From positions 6,771 to 70,770 of the forward strand of contig JALHRJ010000004.1 of NCBI GenBank assembly GCA_022841475.1: a stretch of DNA of 64,000 nucleotides, given 5' to 3'. Position 1 is the first letter of the stretch; every line of letters starts with the position of its first letter. Below are positions 59,298 through 64,000 of the stretch, in pieces. The translations under genes were made by a program, and so were the position numbers. Source of the DNA: Cyclobacteriaceae bacterium. GTDB taxonomy: Bacteria > Bacteroidota > Bacteroidia > Cytophagales > Cyclobacteriaceae. The notes beneath the pieces are model-generated. The model did not search any database. It was not told the DNA's origin and worked only from the letters and a program-made list of their open reading frames with translations.

Positions 59298-62222
59298 CTA
59301 TAGTTTGAATGCAATAAACAGATGATTGAACAATTCATCTATGAGTGTAGCGGCCTTTTCAATGTTGTCTTCTTCTGAAAGCAAGGCGAAGTAAATAGCC
59401 TGCCTTAGTTCCCTTAATTCTTTTTCACTCGTTTTCCAATTCGGATGATTTACAAATTCTGCCTTTACTTGTTTCGTAATTTCCTCCGCGTTGTTTACCT
59501 CCTTGTCCAATAACGTTCTATAAATGAAAAATGTAAGACCATCGAATCCTTTTTCAGCTTGCTCTTTTTTTCGCTCAATGTCCGACTCGTATATTTTTCT
59601 TATTTCATCAAGGGCTTCCTGGGTGGATAGCTGTCTATTCTCATAGCTTGATTCAACCTCTTCTGCCCGTTCGCGAATACCAATTAAGAAAGGGTCATCA
59701 GAGTTTTCATCGGCAATTTTTTCTATACTTCTAATAAGGTTAATGACTTTGGTGTTGTCGTTCTCATTTTTCTTCTTAATATATTCAATAGCATCTTCAT
59801 TAATCTCGAAAAAATCATCTTTGAACTTAGGATAGGTGCCTGCGATTTTACTCTGAATTAATTCATTTGTCTTTCTCTGAAATTCCCTGTCCACCTGAAC
59901 GCGTTTTGAATAAGCGTTTCTCACCACTTGGTAAATGGCTGAAAGTGTTGCGTATGTGTCAATATATGGCCTTAGAAATTTGTCTGGTGAAATGATTTCG
60001 TAGAGCATTTCTATTTCTTTGAAAAGTTTAAAGAACTCTTTGCGTTTTGATTTATCGCGGAAGTAGGAAATTAGATTATCAGTGTCTTTGTCGTTGAAGT
60101 TGTGTTTGATTAATTCCAAGTAGGACGGAACATCTTTTTCGATCTTGGATTGAAAAAGATATTTCAACAACTGAATGTCTTTAACTATGGCATTGATTTC
60201 ATCGCTGTCGAATGCCAATGCTTTTTCAAGATTTTCAAATATGCCCACAAAGTCCAATACAAAGCCATGCGGCTTCACCATTTCTAGTTCTTCATTCTCA
60301 TAAGGCCTGTTTACCCTTGCAATTGCTTGCAAAAGAGTATGGTCGCGCATGGGCTTGTCCAAATACATGGCATACAGAATGGGAGCATCAAAGCCTGTGA
60401 GAAGTTTTTCTGTAACGATTAATATTTTAGGCTGCTCATCCAACTTAGTAAACTTCTTCCGGATTTCCTTTTCACGCTTGGTGTCATTATGGAACGCCTT
60501 TAAAGCTTCGGTATCATTGTTGTTCCCTGTATAAACAACTTCTGAATATTCTTTCGGCAGATACTTGTCCAACGCTTTTTTGTACATGGCACAAGCAGGA
60601 CGGTCAACTCCTACCAGAAAGGCTTTGTATCCTAAAGGCTCAACATTTTCTTTGTAATGCTTTGCCACGTACTCAGCGACTTTGTCAACTCGTTCATTGC
60701 CTTTCAGAAAATTCTTAGTGTTGACTGCCCGCTCTAATATTTTATTGAGTTCTTCAATGTCATTTACTCCGTATGCCTCGGCCAGATTTAAAAATTCTTT
60801 TTCCAGTATTTCTTTAGGCACTAACAATTCATTCGGAGCCATGCCGTAGAAAAGCGGCAGTGTGGTTCCGTCTTCAATGCTGTCTGAAATAGAGTACTTG
60901 TGCAAGTAGCCTTGGTCATCTTCAATACCAAAGGTTTTAAATGTTCCGCGACCATAAACGGTTTTATCAACCGGAGTTCCGGTAAAGCCAATAAATGTTG
61001 CGTTGGGAATGGCAGCCATTAAAAAATTTCCAAGGTCTCCGCCTGTGGTGCGGTGCGCTTCGTCAATTAGCACGTAAATGTTTTTGCGTAAACTGACATT
61101 GGCAGGCATGTCTCTGAACTTGTGAACCATGCTTACGATGATGCCGCGATAATCTTTCTTTAATAGTTTTTGTAAGTCCTGAATGCTCTCGGCCTGCTCT
61201 ACATTGTTTACGCCAATAGAACTCAGATTTTTAAGCATCTGGTCTTCCAACTCGTTGCGGTCAATCATCAGCAAAATTGTTGGCTTCTCTGCCTGCGGTG
61301 CTTTGAATAACAACTCGGCTGTTTTAATCATGGTGTAAGTCTTGCCGCTTCCCTGCGTATGCCAAACCAAACCTCTCGACTTGGTTGGGTCTAATGCTCG
61401 CGCTACCACTTTATCCACGGCTGTCTTTTGATGTTGCCTTAAAATGAATTTGTTGAGTTCTTCATTCTGCTCGGCAAAGAGGATGAACTTCTTAAGCAAA
61501 TCCAAAACGTGCTGGATTTCGCAAAAGGATTTTATTTTGGCTTCAAGGTTGCCAATTTCTTCACTTTTCCAGTTGAAGATATTTCTGCGAATGGTGTTCC
61601 ATGTTACGCCATAGGAGAAACCAATGCTTTCAGTAGCGGTAAACAATTGTTGCGGAACCATTAGCTCCGGTGTTTCGCGGTGGTATCTCCGCAATTGGTC
61701 AACGCCTATTGCAATGGCTTCATCTTTTGTTGCATTCTTACATTCAATCACCAGAACGGGAATGCCGTTGATTAGAAAAACAACATCTTCCCGATTGGCA
61801 TACTGTCCGTTGAACAAGTAGTATTCTTCGGTTACCTCAAAAGTATTGTTAGCTGGGTTTTCAAAATCAATCAGGTTTAGATTGAACTCCCGGTTTTCTG
61901 CTTTACTAAAAAATGTTTTTTCACCTTGCAGGTAGTTTAAGAAATCGCGATTACCATGAATAGTTGGCAAGGGCAAATCTAATATGCGCAACAAGTCTTC
62001 TTTGCTGTCTTTAAACTTGGGATTGAATTGTTTAACTTTTTCAAATACTGTATCCGTGAAAAAGCGACTCGCATTCTTTGCCTTCTCGCGTGGTGACGCT
62101 GCGGTATTGTCAAAACCCCTGCGGCTTGCTGCTTCACTTTGCGAAACAATATGCCAGCCGATTTCACTCGCATATTTTAATATGCGGGCTTGAACGCTTT
62201 TATGTTCGGTTGGCTTAGCCAT
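59298..62222 (-). CDS. hsdR: Type I restriction enzyme, R subunit (HsdR)
   Basis: The protein has 974 residues. The N-terminal nuclease domain has VVFLINGIPVLVIECKNAT, the PD-(D/E)xK catalytic signature, near residues 145-165. The SF2 motor follows: VWHTQGSGKTYTM (Walker A), VLIDEAHRTTGG (DEAH-like, Walker B), FIGFTGTPVDKT, ILIVTEKLLTGFDAP and QAIARVNRPY (motif VI). The C-terminal 300 residues are helical, as needed for binding the methylase core. HsdR translocates and cuts unmodified DNA once bound to HsdM/HsdS at an unmethylated site. It follows the 350-codon gene by 22 bp and precedes the metallopeptidase by 2 bp; all these minus-strand genes form one operon with hsdS. Confidence 0.93.
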   Translation of the reverse strand: MAKPTEHKSVQARILKYASEIGWHIVSQSEAASRRGFDNTAASPREKAKNASRFFTDTVFEKVKQFNPKFKDSKEDLLRILDLPLPTIHGNRDFLNYLQGEKTFFSKAENREFNLNLIDFENPANNTFEVTEEYYLFNGQYANREDVVFLINGIPVLVIECKNATKDEAIAIGVDQLRRYHRETPELMVPQQLFTATESIGFSYGVTWNTIRRNIFNWKSEEIGNLEAKIKSFCEIQHVLDLLKKFILFAEQNEELNKFILRQHQKTAVDKVVARALDPTKSRGLVWHTQGSGKTYTMIKTAELLFKAPQAEKPTILLMIDRNELEDQMLKNLSSIGVNNVEQAESIQDLQKLLKKDYRGIIVSMVHKFRDMPANVSLRKNIYVLIDEAHRTTGGDLGNFLMAAIPNATFIGFTGTPVDKTVYGRGTFKTFGIEDDQGYLHKYSISDSIEDGTTLPLFYGMAPNELLVPKEILEKEFLNLAEAYGVNDIEELNKILERAVNTKNFLKGNERVDKVAEYVAKHYKENVEPLGYKAFLVGVDRPACAMYKKALDKYLPKEYSEVVYTGNNNDTEALKAFHNDTKREKEIRKKFTKLDEQPKILIVTEKLLTGFDAPILYAMYLDKPMRDHTLLQAIARVNRPYENEELEMVKPHGFVLDFVGIFENLEKALAFDSDEINAIVKDIQLLKYLFQSKIEKDVPSYLELIKHNFNDKDTDNLISYFRDKSKRKEFFKLFKEIEMLYEIISPDKFLRPYIDTYATLSAIYQVVRNAYSKRVQVDREFQRKTNELIQSKIAGTYPKFKDDFFEINEDAIEYIKKKNENDNTKVINLIRSIEKIADENSDDPFLIGIRERAEEVESSYENRQLSTQEALDEIRKIYESDIERKKEQAEKGFDGLTFFIYRTLLDKEVNNAEEITKQVKAEFVNHPNWKTSEKELRELRQAIYFALLSEEDNIEKAATLIDELFNHLFIAFKL

Positions 62223-62244
62223 TAGTTAGTTACTAACATCAAAA

Positions 62245-63297
62245 TTAAGACTCAAGCATTATTTTTATTTCATTTTCGACAACCCCAAGTTCTCTCGCCT
62301 TTTCTTCAATATATTCGGTTAAATAAGTCAATAACTCACATTCCAAAACACCTCCTACTTTAAAAAGATCCTTCATATTAACATAGCTAAGCCCTTCTTC
62401 ATTAGACAAAGCAAATACATTTACAAAGGGTCTTTCAATACAACCTTTTACATCAGTTGCCCTAAAAGCTTCGTTTGGCCAATAAGGTAGTGTTTTGACA
62501 GAGCTAAAATATTCATTCAATCCAAACATTTTATTTAGTTCAGCTAAGATGGTCCTTGAATTAGTGATATTTTCGTATAAGACACTAGAGGTATATGCTA
62601 TTCTTAATTCATTCAGTGCAGTGCTCAGATTATTTAGCTTTAAAATAAAAAGCTGAAGCGTAAGCAATTCTCCAAGCCCCTCATAATTCTTTTCCTCCAA
62701 TGCCTTGATCATGTCCTGAATTATATAACATTCATCATGGATCGCCTTTACTATTATTGCATTTGCTTTAAGCTTTTCCACTTCCTCCTCATTCCGGAAG
62801 CGCTGCTTTTGCTGAAGATAACTTAATACAGGGGAATCATACTTGTTAGTAGTCAGTACCTCATTAATACTTTTATGTAATTCAATTTTAAATTTCTCAT
62901 AATTACCCGGCTGTTCTGTTGTTTTCTGTGAATAATTGTAACCCACTGTCAAGTAATCTCTCAAGTCAGAAGGAAGATTATTTAAATTTTGAGAAATAAT
63001 AATTGTTCCTCTCTTAAGGGAATGTCTTACACCCAGCTCATACATTACATTATGGTTTAAGCCTGTTAGATCGGCAATAACCAAATCAGCAGTATTCAAA
63101 TTATTCACAATGCCTGAAACTATCGAGCCGATTTTACTGCTAAATCTTTCCACTCTTTCAAAGTATTTTTTTCCGTTGACCTCATATTCCTCAATAGCCT
63201 TTTTTAAAATATGTAAATAGATATAATCCAAATCCTCCTGAGCAAGGGTCTCAGTTTTAGAAAATGGCATTAATATAAAGCAGCTTTTATATTCCAT
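62245..63297 (-). CDS. Deoxyribosyltransferase/TIR-like protein embedded in the type I R-M operon
   Basis: The protein has 350 residues. Residues about 1-150 form an alpha/beta domain like nucleoside 2-deoxyribosyltransferases and STIR/TIR relatives: KSCFILMPFSKTE, NTADLVIADLTGLNHNVMYELGVRH and KRGTIIIS. The Glu of YELG is at the catalytic position of that superfamily. The C-terminal 200 residues are helical and unassigned. Such domains can cleave N-glycosidic bonds of nucleosides or NAD-like molecules. It sits between hsdS (5 bp) and hsdR (22 bp), so it is translated with the restriction system. A backup anti-phage effector is an attractive inference, not shown. Confidence 0.7.
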   Translation of the reverse strand: MEYKSCFILMPFSKTETLAQEDLDYIYLHILKKAIEEYEVNGKKYFERVERFSSKIGSIVSGIVNNLNTADLVIADLTGLNHNVMYELGVRHSLKRGTIIISQNLNNLPSDLRDYLTVGYNYSQKTTEQPGNYEKFKIELHKSINEVLTTNKYDSPVLSYLQQKQRFRNEEEVEKLKANAIIVKAIHDECYIIQDMIKALEEKNYEGLGELLTLQLFILKLNNLSTALNELRIAYTSSVLYENITNSRTILAELNKMFGLNEYFSSVKTLPYWPNEAFRATDVKGCIERPFVNVFALSNEEGLSYVNMKDLFKVGGVLECELLTYLTEYIEEKARELGVVENEIKIMLES

Positions 63298-63302
63298 GGT
63301 CG

Positions 63303-64000
63303 TTAGTCTTCTGCCGCCATCCTCAATGGCATTTCCTTAATTTTATATTCCTTGTTCAATGCTTTAAATTCAATTTCATTCACCCTTCTTTCGCCTGTCA
63401 TCAATTCATGCAACAGGGTTTTGAAAAGGTTGGAAAGGGTTTGTTTTTTCTGCTCATATATTTCAATCTTGCATTCCAATAAGCCTAATGTATTTGATAT
63501 TTCAATTTGCTCCTTAGGTTGCGGTTTGAGTAGAAACAGAGACTTCATTTCATTTGATGATAAATTAGCCTGCTTTGTTCCCTTAGCAGTTTTGTAAAGC
63601 CTGTTAAGAAATACTCTTGAAAGAAAGTATTGCTTCAAATAATCCTTGTTTATTGTATCATCAATTATTTCAAACTTAGCTATTCGCTGATTTAGTAAAA
63701 GCGTTTTATTTGTTTTAGGGACTTTTACAGTGAAGCCGTAATCTTCTTTCCCCATTGTTCCAGTCAGTGACATAATCAAATCACCCTCGCTAAGCACATA
63801 GTTTGAAAACTCTTTGGGATAATTATCTGGATAAAAAATGGGCGCTCTTTTTAAATCCAATTTATTTTGATAGAGATTACCCATTCGAACTAACTGAGTG
63901 TTTGAGTCGGGAATGCCTTCTTCACTTTTGAATGCAAATCCTCCTTTTATTTTAACCGCATTTCCCAATTTCACCACCTCCCAACTTTCCGGTACTAATC
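63303..64000 (-). CDS. hsdS: Type I restriction enzyme, S subunit (HsdS), 5' part beyond window
   Basis: The frame is open to the right edge: codons upstream of the apparent GTG at 63977 read LVPESWEVVKLGNAVKIKGG, the classic opening of a target-recognition domain (P-x-x-W-x-x-x-KLG). About 232 residues are visible: one target-recognition domain (FAFKSEEGIPDSNTQLVRMG, LSEGDLIMSLTGTMGKE, LLNQRIAKFEI) followed by the conserved coiled-coil helix (PQPKEQIEISNTLGLLECKI) and the usual ending FKTLLHELMTGERRV with a stop. Because the C-terminal end is present, this is target-recognition domain 2; domain 1 and probably hsdM lie beyond 64000. HsdS sets the DNA sequence recognised by both methylase and restriction complexes. 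Confidence 0.9.
   Translation of the reverse strand, partial: LVPESWEVVKLGNAVKIKGGFAFKSEEGIPDSNTQLVRMGNLYQNKLDLKRAPIFYPDNYPKEFSNYVLSEGDLIMSLTGTMGKEDYGFTVKVPKTNKTLLLNQRIAKFEIIDDTINKDYLKQYFLSRVFLNRLYKTAKGTKQANLSSNEMKSLFLLKPQPKEQIEISNTLGLLECKIEIYEQKKQTLSNLFKTLLHELMTGERRVNEIEFKALNKEYKIKEMPLRMAAED

Overview
The window looks like chromosomal DNA of a member of the Bacteroidota, most likely a gliding-type Cytophagales (Cyclobacteriaceae or Fulvivirgaceae relatives). The evidence is a type IX secretion (T9SS) gene set (type A and type B C-terminal sorting domains, PorP/SprF, a PorE-like OmpA protein), a DUF5916-type outer-membrane protein, a split transketolase, LytTR regulators, and promoters of the Bacteroidota form TAnnTTTG. 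No rRNA, tRNA, CRISPR array, prophage or insertion sequence was recognised.

Layout. 1-6 kb: the 5' part of a repeat-rich secreted protein on the minus strand, divergent from a three-gene T9SS surface module (type B cargo, PorP/SprF, PorE-like) whose genes overlap at stop/start TGATG. 6-28.5 kb: mostly ordinary metabolism and housekeeping, including a TPR-CHAT protease, a transketolase C-terminal half, a YtxH stress protein, a beta-helix protein, an F420-type NADP oxidoreductase with a Crp/Fnr regulator, two amidohydrolase genes with unusual active sites, an esterase-like lipoprotein, three dehydrogenase-type enzymes, a DUF5916 protein, a phytanoyl-CoA-type dioxygenase, a DbpA-like helicase and a membrane protein.

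28.6-50 kb: a signalling and conflict-type island. A TPR histidine kinase and LytTR regulator are followed by a tight operon of a three-module TIR-family protein, two tandem paralogous membrane-anchored nSTAND1 NTPases with large divergent alpha-helical sensor halves, a multi-pass membrane protein and a TPR-S/SLOG/degenerate-cyclase protein. After a convergent purple-acid-phosphatase-like gene comes a single-chain TIR/TolB-like/TPR/HD-phosphohydrolase protein with a promoter that appears to make a leaderless message, then a convergent TPR adenylate cyclase. This island is the best candidate for an undescribed system. It looks like an NTP-dependent sensor, with TIR and nucleotide-handling effectors, assembled at the inner membrane.

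50-58.7 kb: a very large T9SS-secreted multidomain surface protein with a serine peptidase domain, MBG domains and a perfect hexapeptide NGRTLI repeat, then a CotH-like exported protein. 58.7-64 kb: a type I restriction system (hsdS partial, hsdR; hsdM presumably beyond the right edge) with an embedded deoxyribosyltransferase/TIR-like gene and a minimal HELLH metallopeptidase. It abuts what looks like a truncated Snf2-helicase gene start, suggesting an insertion or replacement boundary.

Start codons were chosen from the sequence. Where the longest reading frame began at TTG or GTG and an in-frame ATG gave a better signal peptide or family start, the ATG was used. Residue numbers count from the stated start and are approximate unless given for a single residue.
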